Assembly: GCA_029783825.1 (NCBI GenBank)
Contig: JAREIK010003122.1
Location: 75,670 to 139,669 of the forward strand
Origin: Sapria himalayana
Lineage: Eukaryota; Streptophyta; Magnoliopsida; Malpighiales; Rafflesiaceae
Reading direction: 5' to 3'
Length of the DNA: 64,000 nt
The position numbers were made by a program, and so were the translations under genes. Positions 1 through 12,865 of this stretch are shown piece by piece (position 1 is the first letter of the stretch; the number at the start of each line of letters is the position of its first letter). The notes under the pieces are model-generated. The model saw only the letters and a list, made by a program, of their open reading frames with translations, was not told the origin of the DNA and did no database searches.

Positions 1-1378
<1,378 letters not shown>

Positions 1379-1380
1379 TA

Positions 1381-2200
1381 AGAACAAAGCATGAGAGTCT
1401 CTGTTGATTAAGCTCATATATGGTATAATACAAATAAGGGCCGTACTTTTACTTAATCCCAGCCCTTGGGCCTCAGGCTCAAATATGAACTTATGTATGA
1501 CAAAAGATGTAATATTTGATAAGTTTATACCGATAAAATTTTATTTTCTTTTATATAATATTTCATTCTAACACAGCACTCTTTATGTATCTCTCTATCC
1601 CTCTCTAATTCTTTTTGTCACTCTATTCCTCTTTTTCTTTATGTGTCACCCTCTCTCTCTTATTATTTTCTTTCTCGCTCTCCTTTCTTGCTTGTTCTCT
1701 CTCTATCTCTATTTCTCCTCCCTTTCTTTTCCTCTCTCTTCTTTTTTCTCTTTCCCCCTCTTTCTCCCTCCCTCCCCCCCCCCCTCTCTCTCTCTCTCTC
1801 TTTCTTTCCCTTTCACCATTTCTCTCTTCCTCTCACTCCCTCCTCTCACTCTCCTCTCTCTCTCTCTCTCCCCCGTCTCCCCATTTCTCTTCCCCTCTCT
1901 CTCCCCGCCTTCTCTCTCTCTCTCTCTCCCTCTCCCTCTCCCCCTTCAAACGTTAAATGTCTTTTTTTTTCTTTCCTTTCTTGTGCATTATCATATTTTG
2001 ATCCTATTATCTAGTATCACTATGATATCTAATAATCTTTATTGTGCTAAAAATGGCTTTATCTCTATTCATGTAAATTCTACAAATGTATTGCCTGAAT
2101 ATTCATGATATTTAATTTTTAAATAATAATCTGTAAGTAATTTTATTTAATTATTAGTATATCTGTATTAATAAAATGTTTAATTCAAAATATGATTGGG
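1381..2200 (+). mobile_element. 5' non-coding region of CACTA element E1, with CT-rich tract
   Basis: From about 1385 the sequence is matched in inverted orientation by about 23690-23290 (shared words include TTGGGCCTCAG and GAACTTATGTAT), so it belongs to the CACTA family and not to the local flank. It contains a pyrimidine tract at 1570-1960. No CACTA terminal repeat was found at the left edge, so the 5' terminus is either lost or buried in the TA-rich DNA. Frames across the tract read only Ser/Leu/Pro and are not genes. Confidence 0.6.
1570..1965. repeat. CT-rich microsatellite ((CT)n with TTTC/CCCT variants)
   Basis: Almost pure pyrimidine on the + strand, with runs of (CT)n and C-runs. 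Element E2 has the equivalent purine tract at 23300-23530 in inverted orientation. This makes it an inherited part of the element's 5' leader region. Confidence 0.9.
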
Positions 2201-2239
2201 CATTATTTTTTGAAAATAAAACATGGCAAAAAGAGTTTA

Positions 2240-5200
2240 GATCATCAGTGGATGTAAAGAAGATTTATTAATGGATTTTTGAATAATGATTTTTTGAGTG
2301 GGCTTAAAACTTTCATTAATTTTGCATGTAGTCAATCGAGATGGATGAATGGAGTAAAAAAAATTTATATGTAATCATCGTATGTGTCAGAATATCCCTT
2401 TTCGTGATGCAAACACTATAAGATACCATTTGGAAAAATATGGCTTTGTGTCAAATTATTTTATTTGGATTTATCATGGGGAAAGTACAAAGGCTCTAAA
2501 CATTGACAAAAATGAGGATATTGAATCATTTGCTTGTGGTGAATAATCATCAAACACATACCATAGAATGATCATGGAAGCTGCTTGTGTTGACTTCAAT
2601 ATGGATTATATGGATGAACCACCTAATCCTGAAGCTCAAAAATTTTATGAAATGCTTAAAGCTACAAATAAAGAGTTGTGGCCTAGTTATAAAACACATT
2701 CGTGATTGTTACTTATGGCTCGACTTATGAGTATTAAGTCAGAAAATCATGTCTGAGAAATTATTTGATCAGGTGACAGAACTGATAAATGAGATTGTTC
2801 CGGATAATAATTTGATCACTAACAACTTTTACAACACTAAGAAGTTACTACGAGGAATGGGTCTACTAGTAAAAAAAATTGATTATTATTTAAATGAATG
2901 TATGTTATATTGGGGTGATGATTGTTATTTAATTAGCTATAAGTTTTATGATCATCCTCTATTTAAAAAGGCATCTCGTGTTGTAGATACGCGACAAAAA
3001 TTGAATGTTGTATTTAAGAAGTATTATTTTGCATTAATTCCTTGAATACAGAGACTATATGCATCAAATGCTACAACAAATATTATGAGGTGGCATTCTG
3101 AGCATGAGGTTTAAGAAGGAGTAATACGTGATCCATCAGATTCACTTGCTTGGAAGCATTTTAATTATATACATCAAGATTTTGTAACTGAAAGTCAAAA
3201 TGTGAGATTGGGTCTCTAAATTAATAGATTTCAGCCATTTGGGCAATCTAGATAATATTCTTCAACATGGAAAGTGATAGTGACACCTTATAACTTGCCT
3301 TGGTGATTATGTATGAAGGAGCAATATATGGTTTTATCAATATTGGTTCCAAAGCCAAAAAATCCGAAAGACATGCTAGCTATTTTCGTACATCCTTTTA
3401 TTGCAGAGTTAAATCATTTTTGGGATGTTCGCATGGATACATATCATATCTCAAAGAAGAAAATTTTCATTATGTGGGAAGCCCTTATGTGGATGGTAAG
3501 TGACTTTTCTACATGATCAGTATTGTCTGGCTAGAGTACTGTAGGATGATTCCCATGCCCGTATTGCATGACAAATTTTGATGCATTTACCCTCAAATTT
3601 AGTGGTAAACAATCATGGTTTGATAACCATCATAAGTTTCTACCTAAGAATCACCCATTTCGAAGAAATATAACTACATTTAAAAAAAATAAAACTGTGA
3701 TGACTGTTGCAGCAATAGTTCATTTAGGAGATAATATTATGACAGAGATTAAGAGATTGGGTTTGAAGAAGGCAACTGCAAAGGAAGCTATTAGAAGTCA
3801 TGGACCAATAGGCAAAATAATTGGTTGGAGGAAACGTAGTATATTTTGGGACTTGCCCTATTAGAAGTCCAATTTAATTCATCCTAACTTAGATGTAATG
3901 CATATTGAAAAAAAGTATATTTGACAATGTTTTCAATAATATCCATAATGTAAATGGTAAAAACAAAATACACTTTAAAATCAAGACAAGACCTGAATGA
4001 TTACCCTTTTCGTCCTGAATTAAAACTGAATGAGACAATAGAAAAATTTCCTAAAGCTTGCTACCCACTTGATAAGAAGGCACGACAAATATTGTGTGAA
4101 TGGGTTAAAAATTTGAAATTTTTTGATGGATATGTGTCAAATATGGGTAGATGAGTGGAATGAAGAATCTTAAGTTATTTGGAATGAAAAGTCATGCCTG
4201 TCATATATTTATGCAGATATTAATACCAATTGTATTCCATGAATTACTTCCCCTAAGTGTTTGGAAGGTCCTTACAGAACTTAGTTTGTTTTTCAAATAG
4301 CTAACTGCAACCACAATCAAATAGATAACATGGTGAGGCTGGAGAATGACATTCCACTTATTATTTGTAAGCTTGAACGGATATTTCCACTAAAGTTTTT
4401 TTGAATCAATGGAGCATTTCCGGTCCATTAGGCATATGAAGCAAGGATAGCAAGGTCAGTGCAATACAGGTGGATGTATCCTTTTGAGAGGTAAATACAT
4501 ATAATTTGCTGTGTTTTATTATCTTGTACATAAAGTAATATTGTAATTTAATATAATTGAAATCTAACAATATGGTTGTAGATAACTTCGTAAGTTGAAA
4601 TTGAATGTTATAATCAAGGAAAAAGTTGAAGGTTCAATTTGCAATGCATATTTAGTAGAAGAAGCATCATCATTTTGTTCTTATTATTTTCAGGCTCATG
4701 TCAATACAAAGAATAGAAATGTGCCTCGGAATAATGAATGTCATGTGATGGTAGAAAATTATTTTGTGAACAAACTATCTATCTTCAAGCACTCTGGAAG
4801 AGTAATGAAAAGTTGTATGACAGATGAAGAGTACAAAGCTACCTGGAGTTATGTTTTACTTAATCGTGAGGAGGTTGCACCATATATTGAGTATGTATAC
4901 ACAAAATGATTATAAGTTTAATAATAGTTTAATTTTATTTTTAATAGGAATTATTAAAAATTGATATACATTTTTTTCTCTCTTTTTATATTTGTGCAGT
5001 ATTTAGGTTGAGCTGTTAAAATATAGGCAAACTGTAATTTCTAGCAATGATGTCGATTATATGCTAAAAACTGAATTTGCGAATTAGTTCAAACATTATG
5101 TGAGAATTATTAAGTTTTAAATTTTTGAATTATTTAATTTATTAATATTTTTATTTTTTAATATCAATTTTTTTATTTATCTCACAGGCAATTTATCCTT

Positions 5201-5920
5201 CAAATGGAGATTCAAATATTTTCATTCAAAATCTAAGTAAAAGCCCATTTAGATATGTAACAACCTATCCTGGATATTTTGTTGATGGATAAAAATTTTA
5301 TACAAGCAGGCATGGTTCTTTTAAAACAATAATGAATAGTAGTGTATGCATTAAAGGCACATGTTAAAGTGTAGATGAGATTGATTATTATGGTCAACTC
5401 ATAGAAGTTATTAAGTTGGAGTATCTTAGACTCGAAAATAATAGGATTGTATTATTTAAGTGTGATTGATTTTATCCTACATGAAATGTGGGGACAAAGA
5501 TTCATTTGGATTAAAACTAGTGGATGTTTACCATAAACATAGATATAATCGATATGGGGTATTTATTATGGCAGTTCAAGCCACTCAAGTATATTAGTAT
5601 ACATATCCGAGTTTATCTCGTGATACGAATGATTGTTGGGCGATTTGCAAAATCAAATCTCGATCAAAATTTGAAACACCAACATTACAATAAAGAAGTA
5701 CAGACTTAGATATTGCACTGACATTCCAGGAAGAAGACATAAATAATATTGAGGCTGTGAATGTAGATGAAGACCCATAAAATTTATGTGACTCAAATGG
5801 TGGCATAATAGAAATTGAAGATGATCAATTTCTATCTGAAGATGAGTTTAAACTTCTATCGGAATCAGACGAAATATCAGAAGATCCATTGGAGGATGAC
5901 AGTGATGCCGATATTTAAAT
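2240..5920 (+). pseudogene. TNP2-type CACTA transposase relic (E1)
   Basis: Multi-stop relic of the En/Spm-class transposase that binds the element and cuts its ends. The domain order is readable. A Transpos_assoc-like N-terminus lies at about 2250-2500 (SRWMNGVKK, then HLEKYGF and WIYHGES). A Transposase_21 core lies at about 2700-3900 (GMGLLVKKIDYYLNECMLYW, then IPRLQRLYAS across a stop, PFIAELNHFWDV, and WRKRSIFWDLPY). A DUF4218 region lies at about 4030-4700 (FPKACYPLDKKARQ, KLERIFP, VQYRWMYPFER, EGSICNAYLVEE). A DUF4216 region lies at about 5180-5580 (SPFRYVTTYPGYFVDG, WMFTIN). An acidic Asp/Glu-rich tail ends in the TAA at 5918-5920. Apparent introns with GT/AG-like edges separate several pieces, for example about 4495-4580 and 4900-5000. 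Many in-frame stops rule out function. Domain identity is from recalled family motifs. Confidence 0.85.
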
Positions 5921-6062
5921 TGTTATAATTTTATTATAATATTAAACTATCAAAGACTTTTTATATTTTCTTAAAATCTATTAGTGTGTTTTATTCTAAA
6001 ATGCATGCATGTTCATCATATCTCTATTGTTTGTTCTATGTTTTATTTTGTAAAGCAGATAG

Positions 6063-7990
6063 TGCCTAAACAACATGGTAGTAGTGTAGCTAGACATGGA
6101 CACAAAAATGAACCAAATTCATCTAGTATGTTACATCATATTATAGAATCAGTACCATCTCATAGACACCATATCCAGACTTCAACATCACAATCACCAT
6201 CTTCATTTCTATCACCAGCACCATCATTGAGACCTATACTATCACCTTGATCAGATGTATGCCCACCACCCATTGTGCTTCTTGCAGACACTTTTAATTC
6301 ATCTCTATCTTCTACACCATATTTTATACCTTTCCCCATTTACAAAACCAACGACATCATCAAATATTGTGCATTCCTCTACAGTCAGTGCAAAATTAGA
6401 AATTGAGATTGTATATGGAAGGCAAAAGAAATATGTAAAAATGACTTGAAAAAAAAAATTTGATGTTTTTGTTAGTGGTTTATTTATATTGTTATGATTT
6501 TCCTGTTTTCAATGTTATTTATTTATTTGTACTGTTTTATTCCATCTCACAAGTGTTCTACTATAATTACAAAGTCTTTCAAAAAAATGGTTAATTCTAA
6601 AGCTTTCTCCTAGAAGAAAGTTTATGAATCGATAAAAGAGTCTTTTTTATTGACTTTCAGGTAAAAATAACAAAACAAAAGCATTGAAAAATAATTATCA
6701 AATTACTTAACTATTTTGTTGGTTATTATTCAAGCAGTAAATAATTGCGTTCTTGTTGTTAATATAAATTCTTTTGTGATTTTTTTACATATAAAAACAG
6801 TGCACATTGGCTCCCAAATTTGATGGAAATATTAAGTCATTATGGAAGATCAAAGCTACTCAATGATATTCTCATTTTGTTCATAAATTGAAGAATATAA
6901 AATAAAGGCCTGATTTTATATCCGAGGATCACTAGCCTGAGTGGCTTAAGTATTGGGAGGAACTAGATGTGAAGAAAAAAATCAGATATTACCAGCAAAA
7001 ATCGACAAAGTGAGGTAGCTGGACTAGGTACAGAAATTTGTCAACACACAAGAGGGTCAAAGTCGAGCCTTGAGCAAGCTCGAGATATGCTACAATTTTA
7101 AAATTTTAAACATTTATATATTTAGTGGTTGTCCTTATAGACCAATAAATCAAATCTGAATGGTTTTATTAATTTTGTTAAATTTTTTGATCATTTGTTT
7201 TTTAATGACTTTAAATAAAAACATATTCTATGCTGAAGAATTGGGTCGTGATCCAAATTTTTATGAGATTTACAAAAGATGCATGTGAAGAAAGTGGATT
7301 GTCAGTTTGTTGATAACAAGTCTTAGATGATTACTATAAGAACTTTTTATATTAATAAGATTTTATAATACTACAGTACATTTTGAAAGTTATTTGGAAT
7401 GAAAAATATTTATTTTATTTTTGTATATATAGAATAGTATTTTCTCTATTTTATATCAGGACCTAATGGAGGAACGTGTGACAGCTACTCATCAAAAAGT
7501 TGAGGGTTCTATGGATCTTCAACCAAGTAACTATGATCCTATTTATTTTGAGACCATAAGAAGCAGTGAGTGTACGGAATTGGTTTGAAGGGAGTGGCAT
7601 TTTCTTGTAGCAGTCGTGCTTCTAATTCATTTGTCTCAGCAATGGTGGATGAGGTAGTTGAACAACAAGCAATGGAAACAAATCAACATTTTGTAGTTAT
7701 GGAGACCGAAATGAAAAAGAAGGATGAGCAGATATCTCAATTGAGGAAGAAATATATGAAATTAAAGAAAAGAAGGATGAGCATATATCTCATCTGAAGG
7801 AAGAAATATATGAAATTAAAGAACTTAAGGATGAGCAGTATACTAATTTGATGGAAGAACTGCAAGAAATTAAAGAAAAGGACAATGAGATGAAAGAAAT
7901 TAAGAATGTAATGTAATAGTAGATGTCCTATATGGAATCATAGTTAGCGGCATTGGTGCAAAAGATGGCATTTTGCGATCTAGCTGCAAA
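6063..7990 (+). pseudogene. CACTA second ORF relic, Transposase_24 (Ptta/En/Spm) type (E1)
   Basis: Relic of the second CACTA protein, downstream of TNP2 and on the same strand. The start is ATA-GTG-CCT where E2 keeps ATG-GCA-CCT, so the initiator is lost. The N-terminus is His/Ser/Pro-rich low complexity (6100-6250), then VHSSTVSAKLEIEI (about 6370). A middle block at about 6810-7100 includes the motifs PEWLKYWEELDVKKK and GLGTEICQHTRGSKS, typical of the family's conserved core. Further pieces are EELGRDPNFYE (about 7235) and a C-terminal Glu/Lys-rich coiled-coil-like segment at 7620-7910 with two tandem copies of an ISQLRKKYMKLK-like unit. Intron-like gaps are present (about 6470-6800, 7110-7220, 7330-7460). 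Stops and frameshifts are frequent. Homologous relics lie at 22927-20945 and 63900-62480 on the minus strand. Confidence 0.8.
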
Positions 7991-8520
7991 ACCTCATAGG
8001 TGAGGCAGGCATTCCCTATAAATTAATATGAGAATTATTTCTGAACTCTTATTTATTTTTGTATATGTGTAGCAAATAATTATGATATTTTTTTATAGGT
8101 TTCAATTTTTTTATTCTGGTTTTGTTGTTTGCTTTTTCAATTAAACTAATTATGAATCTTTGCATGACATATTATTTGAGACACATGAAAAAATTCTAAT
8201 TCAAAGTATTCAGATATTGCCATGGTCCTTCCAATGCATGGGTCCCATATTTATCGATTTCAGTTTTATGAAAAGGAGGGCTAGCTTATTTTATCTTTAT
8301 TATTACTAAAACATTTTATTTTTGCATTCTCTTTCTCTCAAAACATAATTGATGGACATCTTTTGGATTTTTGTTGAAACTGTATGACAATCCACTTTAA
8401 TTTGTATATGTTCATGTCTATAATAATTATTTATATATATATATATATATGCAAATATGTTTGTGTTTCTCCGAATTTTTTGTGTATAGTTTTAGCCTAT
8501 TATAAGTATCTAAAAGCCTA
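7991..8520 (+). mobile_element. E1 backbone, non-coding 3' region
   Basis: No gene is seen. The stretch aligns inverted with about 20940-20420 in E2 (shared words ATGGTCCTTCC, GAGACACATGAA, CAAATATGTTTGTG), so it is element backbone. Its last 140 bases (8380-8520) recur at 9481-9620. Confidence 0.6.
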
Positions 8521-8870
8521 TATTTACTAGTGGAAGTAGTGACAGCGGCGGCAGCGATGGTCGCGGCACCAGTAGTAGCAATAGAGGCGGCAGCGACAAC
8601 AACGGCTGTGGCAGTAGCGATGGCAATGGCAGTGGTGGCAGTAGTGGAAGCAATGGTAGGAGTGGCGGCAGTGGCAGTAGAGGTGGCAACTGCATCAGCA
8701 ACAGCATCGGGATTGGAGGTAGCAGCAGCATCAGTGCTAGCGGTAGTAGTGGTGGCAGCAGCAGCAGTAGTGGCAGTGGTAGTGGTGGCAGTAGCACTGG
8801 CAGCAGTGGCATCAGCGGTTGTGGTAGCAGCGGCAGTGACAGTGGGAGCAGTAGCAATGGCAACAAATAC
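8521..8870. repeat. AGC/GGT trinucleotide block 1
   Basis: Imperfect (GGC/AGT/AGC)n array, much more GC-rich than its surroundings. All six frames stay open and give only Gly/Ser, Ala/Val or Leu/Pro strings, so the long frames here are compositional. It is followed directly by the palindromic TATAC-type repeat, as are the blocks at 9625 and 59965. Confidence 0.9.
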
Positions 8871-9065
8871 AGTATATACGTACCTATATAGTCAGTATAT
8901 ACATGTATATAATACTACAGTATTTTATGTACATATTTACTGAGTATATATGTATTTAAAATATATGTACACATAATACTGTAGTTTATATGTACATATA
9001 GTGTAGTAATATATGTACTTGTGAAATGCTAGTATATATATACATATTTATTGTAGTAATATATA
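8871..9065. repeat. Palindromic TATATGTACATATA-type repeats
   Basis: About 20-24-bp units built around ATATGTACATAT with spacers such as CTGAGT or CTACAGT. Each unit is close to its own reverse complement. The same family occurs at ten places in the window. Confidence 0.8.
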
Positions 9066-9129
9066 TTTATCAAAATATAGTTTTTATTTATTTATTTTGA
9101 TTTGATTGAGTGATATAAATTTCTTACAG

Positions 9130-9480
9130 ATATGGTACCGCATTGTTTACCATACTAAGCTTGAATAAGTGAATGGATTTTTCAACAGACATGATGCACC
9201 GTGACTCGGACAGCTTTTTTGCAGCAGAAAGTTGGTGATCGGATGAGCAGAGGGAGAGAAAGTAATGTCAATGCATTGATAGATTATACTTTATGCATAA
9301 TTGGTAGATACATTGATTAATAAGATGTAATATAATTTTGTTATTTTTTTTGTTTTAGTTATTTAAAAATTGTATCAGGATAAGTTATTAAATAATTTTT
9401 TTGGTTTAATTTAAAAGTTTCATTTATAGTTTCTATTTTTATTCAATTTAATATTTAAATAATAAATTATTTAATTAAAT
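9130..9480 (+). other. Module A, copy 1: exon-like block plus element tail
   Basis: Starts directly after a splice-acceptor-like TTCTTACAG. The frame starting ATA TGG TAC reads IWYRIVYHTKLE, a stop, then VNGFFNRHDAP. Six copies in the window share this reading frame and the preceding AG. From about 9330 onward it merges into AT-rich DNA that also ends the cargo-free element at 62280-62450, so only about 9060-9330 looks acquired. Protein family not recognised. Confidence 0.55.
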
Positions 9481-9620
9481 TTTTTTGAAGCTCTATGATA
9501 TTCAACATTAATTTGTGTTTGTTCATGTCTAAAATAACAATTTATATATATATGTGAATATGTTTGTGGGTCTTCAAATTTTTTGGGTAGAGGTTTAGCC
9601 TATTATAGGTATGTAAAAGC
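9481..9620 (+). repeat. Direct repeat of E1 backbone 8380-8520
   Basis: Shares the words TTTGTGTTTGTTCATGTCTA, ATATGTTTGTG and GTTTAGCCTATTATA with 8380-8520, then again runs into a trinucleotide block. Together with what precedes it, this is a tandem duplication of about 1.1 kb. Confidence 0.75.
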
Positions 9621-9624
9621 CTAT

Positions 9625-10262
9625 TATCACTAGCGGTAGTGGTGGCAGCAGTGACAGTGGCAGCGGAGACGGTGGCAGCAGCGACAATAGGTGCAGCGGT
9701 AGTAGTGGTAGCACCAAAAGCAGCGACAGCAACGGAAGTAGTGGCAACAATGGCAGAGGTAGCAGCATCGACATCGGTAGTAGTGACGATGGTTGTAGTA
9801 TCATTGGTAGTGGCTATAGTGGTAGTTGCGGTAGTTGAGTCATGGAGTGGCAACATCGATAGCGGGGGCAGTGGCAGCAGTAATAGTGGCATTATCAGCA
9901 ATAGTAGTAGCAGTGGCAGTGATGACAACGGTGGTGGTGGTAGAGGTGGCAGCAAAGGTGGCAGCAGCAATGACAGAAGAGGTGTCGACAGTGGCGACGG
10001 AAGCGACGACAATAGTAGTGCCATCAATGAGAGCAGTGGGAGCAGAGGTGGCAGTATCGGTGGCAACAGTGGCAACAGCGGTGGTGGTAGAGGTGGCAGC
10101 AGGGGCGGCGACACTAGTGGCTACAGTGATGGTAGCAGCAGCAGTGGCAGTAGCAGTGACATTGTAAGCAATAGTTGTTGCATTGTTAGGGACAGTGGCA
10201 CCGGTAGTAGCGGGAGTAGCTGCAAAGTCAAGAGTGGTATCAGGAGCAGCATCAACAACAAC
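9625..10262. repeat. AGC/GGT trinucleotide block 2
   Basis: Longer version of the block at 8521. One frame reads Gly/Ser-rich and ends in NNKYSIYV, the same C-terminal words as block 1, because both run into the TATAC repeat at the same point. No start, family or gene structure supports a real protein. Confidence 0.9.
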
Positions 10263-10395
10263 AAATATAGTATATACGTATGAATAAAGTCAGTATATAC
10301 GTACATATAATACTATTGTATTTTATGTACGTATATACTGAGTATATTTGTACTAAATATATATTTACCCATAATACTACAATTTTTATGTACAT
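10263..10395. repeat. Palindromic TATAC-type repeats
   Basis: Same family as 8871-9065, joining the trinucleotide block to the CACTA subterminal region. Confidence 0.75.
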
Positions 10396-10399
10396 AAAA

Positions 10400-10686
10400 A
10401 TAGCTAGGGATTTTTCCCTTGCTAATTTAGCTAGGAATTTTCCCTTACTAATTTAGTTAGGAATTTTAACTTGCTAATTTAACTAGAGAAATCATAATTT
10501 TAGCTAGAGAATTTTTCCTTAATAAAAATTATTAGTTATGGAGTCTTTCCCCCATTAATTTTTAGCAATGAGCATTTTAAAGGAGAAAGCTTTCATTGTT
10601 AATCTGTCGTTATATCCCATTTAGTGACGGAAACCCCCCATTTAGCTAGGGATTTTTTTTAGCTATTTGGGATTTTTCTTGTAATG
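10400..10686 (+). mobile_element. 3' subterminal repeats and terminal repeat of CACTA E1
   Basis: Multiple copies in both orientations of TAGCTAGGGAATTT-like motifs, the arrangement expected for subterminal transposase-binding repeats in CACTA elements. The block ends in GGATTTTTCTTGTAATG, whose complement (CATTACAAGAAAAATCC) matches the terminal CACTACAAGAAAA with one change. The element end is therefore at 10686. Binding-site function is inferred from En/Spm. Confidence 0.75.
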
Positions 10687-11010
10687 TATATTACAGTATA
10701 TATATACAAATTTACTTAGTATATCTATATATATACTACAGTATATATGTACAAATATTGTCAGTATATCTACATAAATATTGTAGTATATGCACATACA
10801 ATATTATAATATTATATGTACATATATACTGAGTATATATGTCCTCATTTTATATGTACATATTACACTGGATTATATATGTACATATACTGTAGTAATA
10901 TATGTAACTAGTGAAATGCTAATATATATGTGCTTATACACTATAGTATATATGTACAAATATAAAACAATATTATATATTTATCAAAACATAACTTTTT
11001 TTAATTATTA
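10687..11010. repeat. Palindromic TATAC-type repeats
   Basis: Degenerate ATATGTACATATA units directly outside the E1 terminus. They resume a second, 5'-truncated copy of the same module order: TATAC repeat, module A, module B, TATAC repeat, module A, subterminal. Confidence 0.75.
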
Positions 11011-11046
11011 ATTTTGAGGTGATAGACTGGTTTAATTTTTATACAG

Positions 11047-11282
11047 ATATGGTACCACAATGTTCTCCCAACGAAGCTTGTAGAAGTGAAGGAATTTTTC
11101 ACTAGACATGATGCCCCGTGACTAGGATAGCTTTGTCACAATAGAAAGATGGTGATCATAGGATCCGGGGCATAGATAGCAATGTCAATTTCACGGATAG
11201 ATTATACTTTATGCACTATCATTAGATACATTGATGAAAAAGATGTATTAATATTTTGTTATGTTTTTGTTTTACCTATGTA
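11047..11282 (+). other. Module A, copy 2
   Basis: Follows TATACAG. The frame reads IWYHNVLPTKLVEVKEFFTR, then HDAP, a stop and RKMV. This is one of the best-preserved copies. It is followed by module B instead of the usual AT-rich tail. Confidence 0.55.
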
Positions 11283-11755
11283 AAGCAAGGGTTGCATAGA
11301 TTGCAATTATTCAAAATTATTCTTCAAGAAATATTTTCATCATCATGTGTTGCACATGAGCATGGTGGAATGCTCCATTTTTCTATGTTCAAGTTTCTTA
11401 TTGATTTTTTGATGGTTATTGTTGCTAACGATCTGTCTCTATTTCATCTGCCAGTTCTTTTGTTAGCTTGCCAGCTCGGTCATGGTGAGGCAGAGCAACA
11501 CCCATATGAGCTTTGGGACTAGGAGAAAGTTATGGTTGTGGAGAGGCAAGATGAGAACATTGATGTGCCAAGCATAACTCGTGGCTTGTCTTCTAGGTTT
11601 TCCTTGAAGACTTTTCAGAGATATTTTCCTAAGTTTAAAAAATCTTCACATTTATTATTTATGTTGATGGTGAAGTTTGGTGTCATCCTTGTGTAGTATA
11701 AATGGGATAATACTAATTTGTTGTAGTTTTGTGTCATCTAAGGCTATGTGATTAT
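11283..11755 (+). other. Module B: exon-like captured segment
   Basis: An intron-like stretch ends in TTTCATCTGCCAG at about 11453. One frame after it reads LLLACQLGHGEAEQHPYELW, then a stop and VMVVERQDENIDVPSITRGL. The frame, the acceptor-like boundary and the codon-like sequence suggest host exon sequence, but I do not recognise the protein. An inverted, more decayed copy lies at 17691-18170, and its last ~70 bases also occur at 19833-19900. Confidence 0.45.
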
Positions 11756-12345
11756 ATAAGTGTACATATAATACTAAAGTATATACGTACATATATATTA
11801 CATTACACATGTATGTATATACTGAGTATATATGTATGTATTTATCGAGTATATAAGTATGTATATAATGAGTATATACGTACATATATACCGAGTATAT
11901 ATGTACGTATATATTGAGTATATATGTATGTATATACCAAGTATATATGTACATATATACCGAGTATATAAGTACGTATATATTGAGTATATAAGTATGT
12001 GTATACTGAGTATGTATGCACATATAATACTATAGTATATATGTACATATATACTCAGTATATCTACATATATACTATAGTATATGTACATATATACTTA
12101 GTATATAAGTACATATAATTCTGTAGTATTATATGTACAAATATATTGAGTATATATGTACATATAATACTATAGTATATATATGCATATATACTCAGTT
12201 TATATGTACATAAAATACTACAGTATATATGTAGATATACTACAGTAATATATGTAACTAGTGAAATGATAGTAAATATGTATATATGCACTAAATAATA
12301 TATGTATATATATACTATAGTATTATATATATATCTAAACATAAC
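11756..12345. repeat. Palindromic TATAC-type repeats (longest + strand block)
   Basis: About 590 bases of near-regular ~22-bp units (GAGTATATATGTACATATAC and variants with GTACG/GTATG). Spurious frames are Tyr/Ile/His-rich. Confidence 0.85.
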
Positions 12346-12396
12346 TTTTGTAATTTATTTATTTTGATTTGATTGACTGTTTTAAATTTCGTACAG

Positions 12397-12770
12397 ATAT
12401 GGTACCACAATTTTCCGCATAAGAAGCTTGTAAAAGTGAATGGATTTTTCACTAGACATGATGCGTCGTGCCTAGGACACTTTTGTCGCAATAGAAAGAT
12501 GATGACCTGTGGAGCCAGGGGAGAGAAAGCAATGTAAATTTCATGGATAAATTATACATTATGCACTGTCATTAGATACATTGATGAATCAGATATAATA
12601 AAATTTTTTATGTTTTTGTTTTAATTATGTAAATATTATATCAGAATAATTTATTAATTGATTTTAATTTTTGTTAATTATAAATTATCATTTATAGTTT
12701 CTGGTTTTATTCAATTTAAATATAAAAACATAAGATTATTTAATTAAATTTTTTGAAAAAAAATAAAATA
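12397..12770 (+). other. Module A, copy 3, with element tail
   Basis: Follows TTTCGTACAG. The frame reads IWYHNFPHKKLVKVNGFFTR, then HDASCLGHFCRNRKMM, free of stops. From about 12600 it becomes the AT-rich tail shared with other elements (TTTATTCAATTTAAATATAA). Confidence 0.55.
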
Positions 12771-12779
12771 ATGAAAATA

Positions 12780-12838
12780 GTTTTGGAATGAAAATAAGTA
12801 GAGATTTTCCCTTGCTAATTTAGCTAAACTAATATATG
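12780..12838 (+). mobile_element. Truncated CACTA 3' subterminal region
   Basis: Contains AGAGATTTTCCCTTGCTAATTTAGCTAAAC and then breaks off into TATC repeats without a terminal CACTA motif. It is the only one of the six ends flanking tetranucleotide arrays that lacks a recognisable terminus. Confidence 0.6.
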
Positions 12839-12865
12839 TCTAACTATATATATGTATATGTATCT

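Noticed and set aside
1615..2108. Ser/Leu/Pro-rich open frames
   Set aside because: Produced by the CT-rich microsatellite. The same applies to 23252-23514 on the minus strand.
8510..10306. Gly/Ser, Ala/Val and Leu/Pro-rich proteins on both strands
   Set aside because: All frames of a trinucleotide repeat are open. The reading ends where the next repeat starts.
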